Source: Basidiobolus heterosporus B8920
Lineage: Eukaryota; Basidiobolomycota; Basidiobolomycetes; Basidiobolales; Basidiobolaceae
DNA length: 31,078 bases
Direction: 5' to 3'
Assembly: GCA_000697455.1 (NCBI GenBank)
Contig: JNET01033090.1
Coordinates: forward strand, 1-31,078
The notes beneath the pieces were generated by a model. The model ran no database searches. It saw nothing but the letters and a program-made list of their open reading frames with translations, and was not told the DNA's origin. Below are positions 10,501-20,473 of this stretch, one piece after another. Position numbers and translations under genes: made by a program. Each line of letters starts with the position of its first letter. The first letter of the stretch is position 1.

Positions 10501-11485
10501 ATGATTTGAGCGGTTTGTTGCTTATGTACACTGCCTGCGGCAATGCCGAGGGAATGCAAGAACTTGCCAAAAAAGCCACTGATGAGGGCAAAAACAACAT
10601 CGCCTTTTCCTGCTACTGGACATTAGGTGAACTTGAGAACTGTCTAAATATTCTGGTAAATACCGACAGAATCCCTGAAGCTGCTTTCTTTGCAAGAACT
10701 TATCTTCCCAGGTATATGTCATAAGTGTTTGTCGTTAGTCTCTAGGAATATATCAGTAACCCATAGATTCTTCATCTAGTCAAATCTCCAGGATTGTTGC
10801 TCTCTGGAAAGAAAGTCTTACAAAATCCAACAAAGCCAAAATCGCCGATTCTCTCGCTGATCCTCAAGAGCACGAGGATCTGTTTCCGGATTATCAAGCT
10901 GTAAGTGTTTTTGTTCAAAAGCTAAGCCCCCACGAATTTGAATTTACTAACTCGTGGTGAACAGGCCTTACTTGCCGAAGAAGCGGCCAAGAAGCAAACA
11001 GCCACTCCCTCGATAGCGTACTCCGAACTCAAAGGAGAACAAGGTCAACAACCAGGTAACGCAAACCTTCATCAATCACATATCTTTTGAACCACCAGTT
11101 AAACTAGCAGCAACCCATTTCATAGAATTAATGGGAAACGCCATGGTTAACGATGATCTCAACAATCAGAAGAACATCAACGGAAATCTATACGAAGACG
11201 AGGTTAGTCACTAGAGTAATTCTTCAAACGAGCTATTAACCAACCGCATTCATCTAATCTATTAGCTATTGTCTGTCCCCGATGATGAACGTATCGATGA
11301 GACCATGAGCCACTTGAGTTTAGAAGGTTTTTGTTCTCAGCCGCAGTAGAGACGTGGACACGATTTATCTAACATTTCTCTCACTTGTAGTGAATACCAC
11401 AGGCACTGGCTCCATCCGTGGTGACGTCGATTTTGACGATGCTTCATCTCAAGCTACCCAGGAGCTAGAGCCCGTGAAAGAATAA
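7570..11485 (+). CDS. SEC27: Coatomer subunit beta-prime (beta'-COP)
   Basis: Subunit of the COPI coat that recognises KKXX-type signals and drives Golgi-to-ER transport. Exons: 7570-7587, 7678-7794, 7912-7948, 8067-8296, 8363-8458, 8516-8637, 8700-8824, 8890-9032, 9099-9198, 9269-9368, 9440-9550, 9617-10711, 10792-10900, 10965-11055, 11126-11202, 11267-11326, 11391-11485. The N-terminal WD40 propeller is plain ([56 protein letters not shown]). The alpha-solenoid part lies in the 1095-base exon ([28 protein letters not shown]). About 908 aa is expected, as in animals and yeast. Exons 1-15 are in phase. Exon 16 (11267) is one base short of the frame that carries the acidic tail [15 protein letters not shown]; skipping the 77-base exon 15 also restores frame. 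Confidence 0.95.
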
Positions 11486-11525
11486 TGGAGTGCATTTAAG
11501 CAACATTGGAGTGCATTTAACCAAC
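11486..11525 (+). repeat. Two-copy 19-bp direct repeat after the SEC27 stop
   Basis: TGGAGTGCATTTAAGCAAC (11486-11504) recurs at 11507-11525 with one change. It begins right after the stop codon, so it lies in the SEC27 3' UTR. No function inferred. Confidence 0.6.
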
Positions 11526-11768
11526 CTTTGCCACATACTTATACACCAACTTTGTAATGTATTCCCTAAATGGATTCACTCAATGTATTCCCTCACAACG
11601 ATACTATTTTTTACTATTTTTACGAAACACATCTGGAATACACCCTCCAACATAAAAATCTTGGTTGAATATTTGGCTATTATGACTTCTATTCCACCCC
11701 CCAACTTGTTGCAAATACAATGAAAGTGAATTGATTGATTTTCTTGACTGGTATGTACAAATCGAGGC

Positions 11769-12693
11769 TCAGTTAGATGGAGTGTGACTCGAACCACCCT
11801 CCAAGCCTTTGACCTTCACCGTGTCAGGAGGTGTTGGCCAGATCAGTATTTGCTCCAAATCCTTGGGTTTGGCTGCCACGCCTAGTATTAAACCTGTTGG
11901 TACGACTTTGGGTGACTGATGAAGCAATCTAATCTGTAGAGAAGAGTTAAAGTTGGTAAAGCATAGGGTTCCTGGATGGAATACTCACCAACACTCCAGA
12001 TAGAATCAATGAAATTGCCAAACAAGCCACGCTTAGTACAATCAATCCATGGTCTTGAATCGTCTCTTGAAACACAAAAGCCACGCATAAAAAGACCAGA
12101 ATGATGGATATATAGACAACATAGAGTTGACGTCTTTGGGATGGAGTTAGTAAAGCAAACACTGAGTATCCACTTCGTGTATGCTTGAATTCACCATATT
12201 CTGACATCTGTGTCATGAGTTTCGTTGTGGTGAGCTGGGAAGTACGTGATCCCAATAGTTTGCAGATTAGGTAGCGTGTCTAGTGTGACCGCTTTATATC
12301 TAAATGTTATACTGGGAAATGGGAGAATTACTTCACTTCAGCCTACCTGGGCTTAGTTTCTTTATCGAGATTGTAGCCAACAATGAACGGATAAGCCAGG
12401 TTATGCACCTAATATTGTATTGAGTTACGAGCCCTAACCCTTATCCAGACGTGGAACAAATTTAAACAAATGGGAGTATCTGGTAGACTATATTCTGGAT
12501 CAACTCAGGGAAATTAGAAAACAAACCCCGGAAAATCGGAACCAATCGATTTCTCCATCTCTTGAGTGGATCTCTCGGGTCAACGGAATCTCGAATATGT
12601 GGACTAACTTCCTAAATGCCTGCCTGCCTACCTACCTACCTACCTACCAGGAAAGGCTGCTCTGAATAAATCAAACAGGTTTCTCCGGATCAT
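11769..12693 (-). CDS. Unrecognised multi-exon membrane protein
   Basis: I do not recognise the family. The two 3' exons are solid: 12279-11989 (intron GTGAGT...TACAG) and 11933-11769. They encode a Tyr/Arg-rich loop (YGEFKHTRSGYSVFALLT), two adjacent membrane spans (YVVYISIILVFLCVAFVF; GLIVLSVACLAISLILSGVL) and a soluble end containing PTGLILGVAAKPKDLEQILI. Upstream coding stretches at 12607-12468 (DPRDPLKRWRNRLVPIFRGL, FPELIQNIVYQILPF) and 12408-12347 (VHNLAYPFIVGYNLDKETKP) join across a 59-base intron. A tentative first exon at 12693-12648 gives MIRRNLFDLFRAAFP, but its intron would be only 40 nt and consists of a microsatellite. The joint 12347/12279 is out of phase by one base, so either an indel or another splice is involved. 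Convergent with SEC27. Confidence 0.6.
12614..12649 (+). repeat. CCTG/CCTA tetranucleotide microsatellite
   Basis: Three CCTG-like units followed by five CCTA-like units on the plus strand; on the minus strand it reads GGTA repeated. It falls inside the putative first intron of the membrane-protein gene and supplies several possible GT donors. Confidence 0.7.
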
Positions 12694-12836
12694 CAATGCC
12701 CCCAATATTCCCAGCAAATCCGCTCTACTTATGTTGTATTAAATAGGCATTCCGTACAATGTGATTCATAAAGTGCTGGCTATGATAAGACTCTTCTACT
12801 GGTTATGTCAGACAACATCGACAAACACTTACTATC

Positions 12837-15163
12837 ATGAAAAGTTGTATGTCAGAACCTTCCACTGAGACTGGCAATATTCACAAAAAACCTAGAGCCA
12901 CTCGTGCCTGTGACATATGTCGCCGAAAGAAAGTGAAATGTGATAGTCTCAAGCCCTCATGTACAAACTGTGCTATGTTTGGTTACGAGTGCTCTTACTC
13001 GTATACGCCAAAAAAGAGAGGCCTACAAGCCTCAAATCCTAAAACCTTAGAAATTCGCCTGAAGCGCATTGAAAAGGCCCTTGCTACTTTTCTAGATAAC
13101 GAAGGTCTATCGACCTCTGGTTCAGCGTCGGCTGAATCTCAGTTCACAGGTAAACCGAAAAACATCCCAAGCAAAAGCAGTGAGGTATATTGAGCCTGTT
13201 CCAGATAGCAACAGCACTTGGTCTAATCTTCTTTCTTTAACAGACACCTATAAAAGAAGGCTCAGACAGTGAAGAGTCTGAAGGCCTCCACGAAGAATTC
13301 ACTAAACTCACCATCAATCAATCTAGATACAAATACCTCGGTAGTAGTTCAGGTATATATCTTTTGGAGGGAGGAGACCATCACATAAATAGCATTTTGA
13401 AGAAGCTTGTCGAACAGTTTAAAACCCTCCAAGTACCAAGATTTCCAGAACCAAATTTTCCTAGCAAAGAAACCCAGGAGAAGCTCCTCGATGTCTATTT
13501 CACCAGATCCCATCCTTATTTCCCGATATTTAACAAGTCGGGGTTTCTCCAAAGATTGAATACCGGCAAAAGGGTCTCCAAAGTTTTGCTCAACTCGATA
13601 TTTGCCGTCAGCTGTATTCTAGAAGGGAGCACCGTATTCAATGACCCACAGATCTCCCGCACGGCAACCATATTCTTTTTCAAGCAGGCAAAGACTGAGC
13701 TAGACAGACAATACCATTTCTCCTCTCTGTATACAGTGCAAGGCCTTCTGCTGATGACTTTCAATCCAGCAGGTGGTTGGCTATATTTGGGTATGGCTAT
13801 CAGAATGGCGCAGGATCTGGGGCTCCATCGAAATATCGAGTCCGACAACCTCGATCCCATTGAGAAGCAGAATCGAAAACTTGCCTGGTGGGGATGTGTT
13901 GTATTCGATCGGTTACACAGTGCTATGGGTGGTAAGCCTTTAGCAATCAACGAAGATGACTTTGACACCACTCTGCCTATGGACCTTGGTCTGAAGGACA
14001 CTAGTCTAAGTCTTCGGTTCCTTACTCAATCAGTCCGCTTGACAATGCTGATAAGTAAGATCATGCGGGCAATCTATGTACCTCGTGGCGCCGGTAGAAA
14101 TAAGACGGGAGCCAACTTGTGGTCATTGAACAAATCCCTCAGTGATTGGGAAGCCTCTGTAGGTTCGGAATTTCGAGTAGACTACGATAAGCCACAAATC
14201 ACCACCCCCCACTCCAGTCTGATCAACTGCTTTTATCAATACTCGGTAATTTTGCTGAATCGTCCATTTATCCCTAGATCCAAAGCCCACACCCTGACAT
14301 CCCCGAAAACCCCTGCTCAACTGATTTGTCAACGAGCAGCCAGTCGAATTACATGGATTTCGTACCACACTCCCTTGGAATGGCAGTTACATGGCACATC
14401 AGTAAAGCCTGGCTTAATGCTAACCTCTAGCGCCATCCATTTGATCAATGCTATGTCAAGTGACGAAGAACTTGCTCGAGTGGCAAAAAACAATTTCGCA
14501 GTGAATTTGGAAATCGTAAGAAAAATCAGTCGAGTATTCTTTGGTGCAGTGCAAATTCTATCGATTTTGGAGGATTTGGCCAAGGAGCGTGGACTTTTGA
14601 ATTTAGAAACAACCGAGGAACCCATCCTCTATGATCCTCCAAGCGCTGCCATATCCCCGAATATCTCCCACAAGTTACCCCGCAGAACTGATTCTGGGTC
14701 TGTTGTAGTTCTTCCTAATCATCTGCCCCTGGACAATATACAGGCCTTTTATGACCAAGTCCTTCCAAAGGAAACCTCAGGATCCGTCTTGCCTTTACCT
14801 CACAGCTCAAACGACTGGACTTCCGTTCAAGTCGATCCACTTCAGAGTAACAACCAATTCAACATTGCCGATCCGATTTATCAGTCCCAGAACGCCTCGT
14901 CCACAGTATCATTCAGTCTCTTTGATAACAATATGAGTCCATATACAAACCAAGTGCCCATTATATCTAGCGTTCCTCAATACTCAGAGATGTCTACGGA
15001 CTTTATGTATTCAACAATGATCCCAGACGACCACCAGGGAATTCCCGCGGAAAGATCCGATAACGGAGCGCCGCTATTAGACTTACTACAAATGGAGATC
15101 GATTTCAACGACTGGAATAATTATCTAAATCAATTCCAAAATCCTGGCTCCAAATCTACCTGA
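12837..15163 (+). CDS. Zn2Cys6 binuclear-cluster transcription factor
   Basis: Fungal-specific regulator of about 755 aa. Exons 12837-13184 and 13244-15163; the 59-nt intron is in phase. The DNA-binding cluster is at residues 25-52: CDICRRKKVKC then CTNC and C52, a perfect C-X2-C-X6-C-X6-C-X2-C-X6-C. A basic linker (TPKKRG) and a short helix (LEIRLKRIEKAL), likely for dimerisation, follow. RYKYLGSSSGIYLL precedes the fungal_trans regulatory domain, visible as HPYFPIFNKSGFL, GWLYLGMAIRMAQDLGLHR, RKLAWWGCVVFDR and GKPLAINEDDFD. The Ser/Pro/Asn-rich C-terminus may hold an activation region. The layout resembles XlnR/Cat8-like regulators, but I cannot name the target pathway. The next gene, 2.5 kb downstream on the same strand, is a GATA factor. 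Confidence 0.94.
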
Positions 15164-15266
15164 TCTTCTCATCCCTTGTATTTTAATACTTGAAATAAAC
15201 GACTTTTACACCATTTAATTCATGATTCGATAGGATTAATCGATAAGATTACTATCTTTTAAAGAC

Positions 15267-15319
15267 TAGTTGGCTGCTGATTAATATCCTCTAGAGAGTA
15301 GTTGATTGCTGATTAATAT
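15267..15319 (+). repeat. Two copies of a 21-bp direct repeat
   Basis: TAGTTGGCTGCTGATTAATA(T) at 15267-15287 and the same with two changes at 15299-15319, 32 bases apart. It lies just downstream of the Zn2Cys6 gene. Confidence 0.65.
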
Positions 15320-15344
15320 AGTATACTTTGATGATGAGAACCTG

Positions 15345-15390
15345 CACACCTACCCACACACACCTACCCACACATACACCTATCCACACT
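15345..15390 (+). repeat. Imperfect CACACCTACCCA repeats
   Basis: About three to four imperfect 12- to 16-base units of the form CACACCTACCCA. Simple-sequence DNA with no function inferred. Confidence 0.5.
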
Positions 15391-15553
15391 AATTCCAATT
15401 CTAATCTTATTTCTAATCCTAACCTACCGCCAGAATCAATCAGACTTTAAAGCTAAAATAAGATGGTATATAGATAAGAGTCATGAATATAGAAAACATC
15501 ACGCGGGATATTGTACGGAATGGAATGCTGAGTAGCCAACCAGCCTATTTATG

Positions 15554-15661
15554 TATGATAAGTGTGATAGTCGAAGTATCTATGATAACTATAATATTCA
15601 AAGTATCTATGATAAGTGTAATAGTCAAAGCATCCATGATAAGTGTAATTTATCAATGATG
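15554..15661 (+). repeat. Tandem array of four 27-bp units, each with a GATAA core
   Basis: Units start at 15554, 15581, 15608 and 15635 and are each exactly 27 bases. Each begins TATGATAA or CATGATAA; units 1, 3 and 4 continue GTGTRAT. The last unit also contains TTATC in reverse. GATAAG is the canonical fungal GATA-factor site, so this is a ready-made multivalent binding array 2.0 kb upstream of a GATA-factor gene. Confidence 0.8.
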
Positions 15662-16923
15662 CTTCCAAACACGAAGTAAAAGACACAGAACAATTGAACG
15701 GGGATTTTTCTTAACTTGTTATGTCACGCGGGAATCATTCACGGCAAATGATAACTCAGTGTAAATGTAACTCTAACTCGGCTCAGGACAGTGTGAATAT
15801 GCCACAAAACCTCTCAATGAAACAATCGTCTTGTGACTGATTAGATAAACGAATGACGACGACGTGGAATGATTATCTTTTGATAAGAAACAAAGAGTCA
15901 GAGCTCACTCGGTACTACCAGCAAATACATACTACCATCGTTGTCTAGACTCGAGATATTATTTCCTTTCTGTGGTACCAACTCAATCTCGAATTTCTAT
16001 ATAGAAGTTTCATATCTGTAATTGGCTGATCTCTCTATGAGATCTAGAGACTCGCTTGTTTAGGTTTGTTGTTCAGTAATTTCATAAAAGCCATGGGGGC
16101 AATTTCATGTTCTAGTTCATAGCAATATATCTATTTATGTTCAGCTATTTTGAGTTGTCTACACATTGACAAACGTAAAGAGCACTTCGGAGTTTAGAGC
16201 CAAGCTTGGTCCATGTAGCTCTAAGATACGGTTAAAATGTAACCGATTAGTGAGCGTGGATGTATGAAATAGTTGAAGTTTCTGTTCACGAATAGCGACC
16301 ACTTAGTGAATCACGCCTATATACATTTTATACTTAGGGCCCTGTTCTTGAGAAAAGTAATAATGCTTAATCATTCTCAATCTCCAAGTTAATCTGCCGC
16401 AATGAAGAAAGATGTAGCATCTACACATTGGTACCGTATATTTGGTAAACCGACTAGTCTTAGATGTTTATCGGAAAAATCATGGCCCTTGAATAGGACC
16501 AAAACAGGCGGCATTAAGAAATCTCTCATCCGTGACTCCACCAATAAGGAATGAGCAGGTGGAACCTTTTTCGACCCAAATTGGCAGCATTCATCAGAAC
16601 TCTAAATATGTATTATTCACTAAAAATATTGGTTTCTACCAAATTTCAATGAACTGTGAAAGTCCATATCAGGCAAAAATCACCCAATGTGTGAGTAATT
16701 AATCCTAAGTAAAGCGGAATCATAGCGGTCTTTCTCTATTTGGGCAGCGTCATGATGCAAAACAGAAAGAGAATGACATCAACGACGTAATTGGATAAAA
16801 CCTAAGATTCATCTTATTGTCATTCTAACACATTACATTCCCACTCTCATCCTCATCTCACTTGTACCTTGATTGCATCGACGTTCATTGACTTGGAGTA
16901 GTTATCTTGCTTCAATAGCCCTC

Positions 16924-16959
16924 CACAGTCATCACAGCCATCACAGCCATCACAGCCCA
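16924..16959 (+). repeat. Short CATCACAGC tandem repeat
   Basis: Three to four imperfect 9- to 10-base units of CATCACAGC(C). Simple-sequence DNA in the GATA-factor upstream region. Confidence 0.5.
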
Positions 16960-17079
16960 TCATCACCGTTGTTAATCCGGGTTTCATCCTAGAAATCAAA
17001 CCTACAAACTCTCGTGCCCCAACGGCTGTTGCTCGATAAGATAATCGCTGATTACCCCGTTTGTTGCCTTCTCGATTCT

Positions 17080-17298
17080 ATGAATGCTGCCTTCTCTATC
17101 CCCTGAATGCTGCCATACAGATGGCTATTTTCTAGATCTGGAAATGGATTCTCTCACTTGATTATCCTTTTTCGCTGTGTACTTGGGGTGAGTTTTATCA
17201 ATAGCGATTTGCTTGGCGATTCATCCAATCATTAAGGATCTTTGCTTTGCCCGATCCTATGGGACTTAGATTAACCACGAATAACCATGAATGCTGCC
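17080..17298 (+). repeat. Three dispersed copies of TGAATGCTGCC
   Basis: The same 11-mer occurs at 17080, 17104 and 17288, the first two in similar surroundings. They lie 400-620 bases before the GATA-factor ATG and could be a binding element; no factor recognised. Confidence 0.45.
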
Positions 17299-17696
17299 TT
17301 TTGCAATTATTGGTTAGTAGTTGTTACCACAGCCTCAGCCCATATATGGTGCGATTGATTAAACATTAGTGAGAAGAAAAGCTGTGAGACATCACGGAAA
17401 TGGAAGTGCATCATATCATTTTGGAGGTAATCCAATTAAATTCGCACATGTTCTAGTTTGATATGGTCATCTATTGCAGCGACGAAAAATCGGAGCTTGA
17501 TCACTTGATAGTAGTAAGCGTATAAATACTGGGTTTCTTCGCTACGGAGCTCTATTGATAAGAGCTTCATCCTTTGAATCTTTCAATAATCTTCGGAGTA
17601 CACCGCCCACTCTCATCACGCCACTCACCCGCAAAACTCCGTGGAATTGACTTGTTTGGAAGCCAACTGGAAATCCCGATTATTTAGTAGTTATCA

Positions 17697-19031
17697 ATGA
17701 GTCCTAACGAAGATCATCCAAATTCTGACCTGCAACCAGAGATGGCCGTTTCTCAAAATGTCAGTTTAAGTGAAACCAATAAAGAGCTTTGCTCTAAAAG
17801 AAGAGGCTCTAGCGGCTCTTCTACAGTATGTTCCAATTGCGGCACTACCACCACTCCTTTATGGAGACGTTCCCCAAATGGTGATGCCATCTGTAACGCG
17901 TGTGGCTTGTATATGAAGTCTCGCAATACCACCCGTCCCCAATGGCTTAAGAGAAACTCCTCCAAGGACACTTCTGGTGATGAGAATACAAAGAATTCTT
18001 GTGTTGCGGATGCTCAATGTGATTCCAATCCTCCTACACCTCCATGTGGCGATTGCTCATCATACAATCAGAGCCAGTCTAATCGAGCTATGTTGGTGTG
18101 TAGCAATTGTGGTACTGATACCACTCCTTTATGGCGACGTGACGAAACTGGAACCACTATCTGCAATGCTTGCGGCTTATACTTCAAACTACACGGGGTC
18201 CATCGCCCTGTAAGCATGAAGCGTTCCGTTATCAAAAGACGGAAGAGAAACTTTCACAGCGGGAACCCAACTGCTCGTACCCACCTCAAAACATCTGGTT
18301 TGTGTGGCGAGGAAAACGGAGAAAGAAGAAAATCTTGTTGTCACCACGATCACTGTTGCCCTCCTGAGCCTGCTCATCATCCACAGCACAACTGTTGCAC
18401 AGTTCCTGTCGAACATGAACACGCTCCCAAACATCGTAGAGTCGACCACTGCTGCGAGGGAACCCATCAGGATGGACAAACCTCAGGCTTATCTTCGGGG
18501 AGAGTATCCATTGACTCCCAGTTCTCTTCTATTGTTAGCGAGAGCATTCATTCTCTTCCGTCTATCCATTCATCCGCTTCGTTATCTCCCCATATTCATA
18601 GCTCCGATTCTTCCTCACCAAGCTCACCACATCCATCGGAGTCTTTCTCAGTCGCTGTTTATGATGGTTCCCGGCCAACTCTTCCGCCCATTCAAATCCC
18701 ACCACTGAATTCTCAAGAATGCACCATGTCGCCACCTGTACACCAATGTTCCAAAGGGGTTCCCACCGGAACTGAATTACTTTCCTATCCTGCACCCAAC
18801 CAGTTTACTCGAGAAGATTTGCAAGCTCACCGACAGGAACTACAAAGGGAGATTACTCATCTCAGTATGCTGCTATCACGCACATCGAGTATACTCGCTG
18901 GTCTCGATCATGCAATTAATCTCCCAGTCTCAAACACTCACTTCAAATCCGGTCCAGTACATCCGAGTGCGAAACCCGAATTTTTGTATCAACATGGAGT
19001 AACACCAACCTCTTGGCCCAACCACTCTTAG
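17697..19031 (+). CDS. Two-finger GATA factor of the iron/siderophore repressor type (Fep1/SreA/Urbs1/Sfu1 family)
   Basis: Intronless, 444 aa. Two GATA zinc fingers, each C-X2-C-X17-C-X2-C, lie at residues 45-69 and 135-159 (CSNCG, TPLWRR, CNACGLY). Between them, Cys 102, 108, 117 and 120 form C-X5-C-X8-C-X2-C. This is the Cys-rich region that distinguishes fungal iron-sensing repressors and binds iron or Fe-S. These factors repress siderophore and iron-uptake genes at GATAA sites when iron is ample. A basic patch ([10 protein letters not shown]) follows finger 2. Residues 203-253 add nine more Cys, mostly as CC pairs among many His, which I do not know as a family feature. A Leu-rich helix at about 373-406 matches the C-terminal coiled coil used by Fep1-type proteins for corepressor contact. 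Its upstream region is full of GATA sites. Confidence 0.95.
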   Translation: MSPNEDHPNSDLQPEMAVSQNVSLSETNKELCSKRRGSSGSSTVCSNCGTTTTPLWRRSPNGDAICNACGLYMKSRNTTRPQWLKRNSSKDTSGDENTKNSCVADAQCDSNPPTPPCGDCSSYNQSQSNRAMLVCSNCGTDTTPLWRRDETGTTICNACGLYFKLHGVHRPVSMKRSVIKRRKRNFHSGNPTARTHLKTSGLCGEENGERRKSCCHHDHCCPPEPAHHPQHNCCTVPVEHEHAPKHRRVDHCCEGTHQDGQTSGLSSGRVSIDSQFSSIVSESIHSLPSIHSSASLSPHIHSSDSSSPSSPHPSESFSVAVYDGSRPTLPPIQIPPLNSQECTMSPPVHQCSKGVPTGTELLSYPAPNQFTREDLQAHRQELQREITHLSMLLSRTSSILAGLDHAINLPVSNTHFKSGPVHPSAKPEFLYQHGVTPTSWPNHS

Positions 19032-19273
19032 AGAAAGACTCATCCCTCACCCTTGCCCAATTGTCAGATATAATCATCATTAATGCTGTTCAATATCACC
19101 TGTACATTAACTCGAAGGAGACCCTAACCCTTACCTTGTGAATAAGTAATTTACCTTTATTTCTTTAATAAACATCCACCTGGGGTGTCATCAAATCAAA
19201 TCGAATTTATGTATTAGGTGGGGAAGTGTAGAGAAGTATAGAGAATGTCCGTATAGTAACAGAGTATAAATGT

Positions 19274-19960
19274 TCATTCTTGAAGGACTATGTTATTGAT
19301 GGCCGTTGCAAGTTCCTTGGCTGGTGCTGAAGTGAACAAAGTGGCAGGATAACATTTAGTACCGTAGGTTGGATGATACATGATTTGACAACAGCCAGTG
19401 TTCACCAATTCATATTTCAAAAATATCTCTGCCCCCATCACATCCGGGTAGAAGGAGGGTCCACGCTCAGAGAAGATCGGGTATCCGGAAGCAGGATCAG
19501 TGAAATCCGCCCAGAATCCTTGACTGTGTAAATATTTGCAAACTCTATTTGCAAAGTCGTAAAACTAAAAAAGTATCGAGAAAGTCTTGTTAATAAGTAA
19601 AGGAGATATTAGAGAAAATTGGTTTCTAGTTGAACTAACATATTCCAATTTGTCGTCTTTTTCTTTGGCGACTTCATCACCAAAAGCAACTAAATCGTAC
19701 TGACAAGGCTGGAAAGTGGGTACGATCAGACAGTTCTCTAGATTGACCGTAGGGAATACAAAAGTGAGCTCTCTTTGGAAACGTTTGTTACAAATATGAG
19801 CTGAGTATTCTAGAGTATAAATTTGTTGAGTCTTTTGGTCGCGAAAGTTACGTTCCGTGGAGGGGAGCAATGTTTCTATGCGGGACTTACGCCCACTCTT
19901 CAAAGTTGAGTTGGTGTGAGTAGGTTCGGTTAAGGCTGAAGATACACAAACGGGCTCCAT
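19274..19960 (-). CDS. MMADHC: Cobalamin-trafficking protein CblD homologue (MMADHC family)
   Basis: MMADHC takes cobalamin processed by MMACHC (CblC) and directs it to methionine synthase in the cytosol or methylmalonyl-CoA mutase in mitochondria. Two exons, 19960-19640 and 19564-19274, joined in phase 0 by a 75-nt intron; 203 aa. Family features in order: FQRELTFVFPTV and a strand segment (about residues 65-100), GFWADFTDPASG at 123-134, then GCC at 164-166 followed by a strand (CYPATLFTSA). One of the GCC cysteines corresponds to the Co-ligating Cys of the human protein. It is shorter than human (about 296 aa) and its start (MEPVCVSSALTEPTHTN) does not look like a mitochondrial presequence, so a cytosolic, methionine-synthase-directed role is my inference. 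No other B12 gene is in the window. Confidence 0.9.
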
Positions 19961-20473
19961 GGTCGAGAATTAGTGCAAAGTACAAGAATTAGCAGTCAGG
20001 ATGCTTCCAGGTCTAAAGAACCTATTTATTGACTGGGGATTAGATTGCTATCAATCGATGACCATAATTGCATGAGGGAGAATGAGTCAATTGCCTAATC
20101 AAAGAGATCGCTGCAGAAAATTGGATGAAAAAAGCCCAAAAAATGATGGTGATTGGTTGCAATGAAGCTAACCCTAAGCACAAAGCTTGGTTCTTAGCAA
20201 TAGCCATCCCCTAGCCCTATTTCTGAGGTGGGCTCAATTGATTAGTAAATTTGCGACATATAGTTAGGGTAATTGATGTACTGAATACTCGTTTCTACTC
20301 AACTCGAACAGGTTAAAGTTCAACTATAGACTTACTTACCTTTTATGACCTCCATGGGCGGCTAATGGGAAGAAATGTTTTTTATATGTTGAAACCATTG
20401 TTATAAAAGATGCAACGCAGAGTAGTTTGACTTAGGATTCCTATAACTAAAGCCTCTACGCTTTCCCTCAAAG
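19961..20473. promoter_or_regulatory. Divergent spacer between the CblD homologue and the DPP-V relic
   Basis: No ORF of interest. It contains a telomere-like CTAACCCTAAG at 20168-20178. The last 100 bases are AT-rich, with TTATAAAAG at about 20400, a likely TATA element of the former protease gene. Confidence 0.35.

Larger units (their letters stand above)
15164..17696. promoter_or_regulatory. 2.5-kb upstream region of the GATA factor, rich in GATA sites and short repeats
   Basis: No ORF looks real. GATAA/TTATC cores occur at about 15240, 15472, four times in the tandem array at 15554-15661, and at 15750, 15844, 15873, 15882, 16793, 17034, 17039 and 17548. The last is TTATC at 17691-17695, two bases before the ATG. 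TCACGCGGGA occurs twice (15499-15508, 15724-15733). Other short repeats are listed separately. The length and motif density suggest a complex promoter of the iron GATA factor, probably with self-control. Confidence 0.5.

Noticed and set aside
16920..16960. CRISPR-like direct repeats
   Set aside because: Short back-to-back simple repeats without spacers, in a eukaryotic genome.
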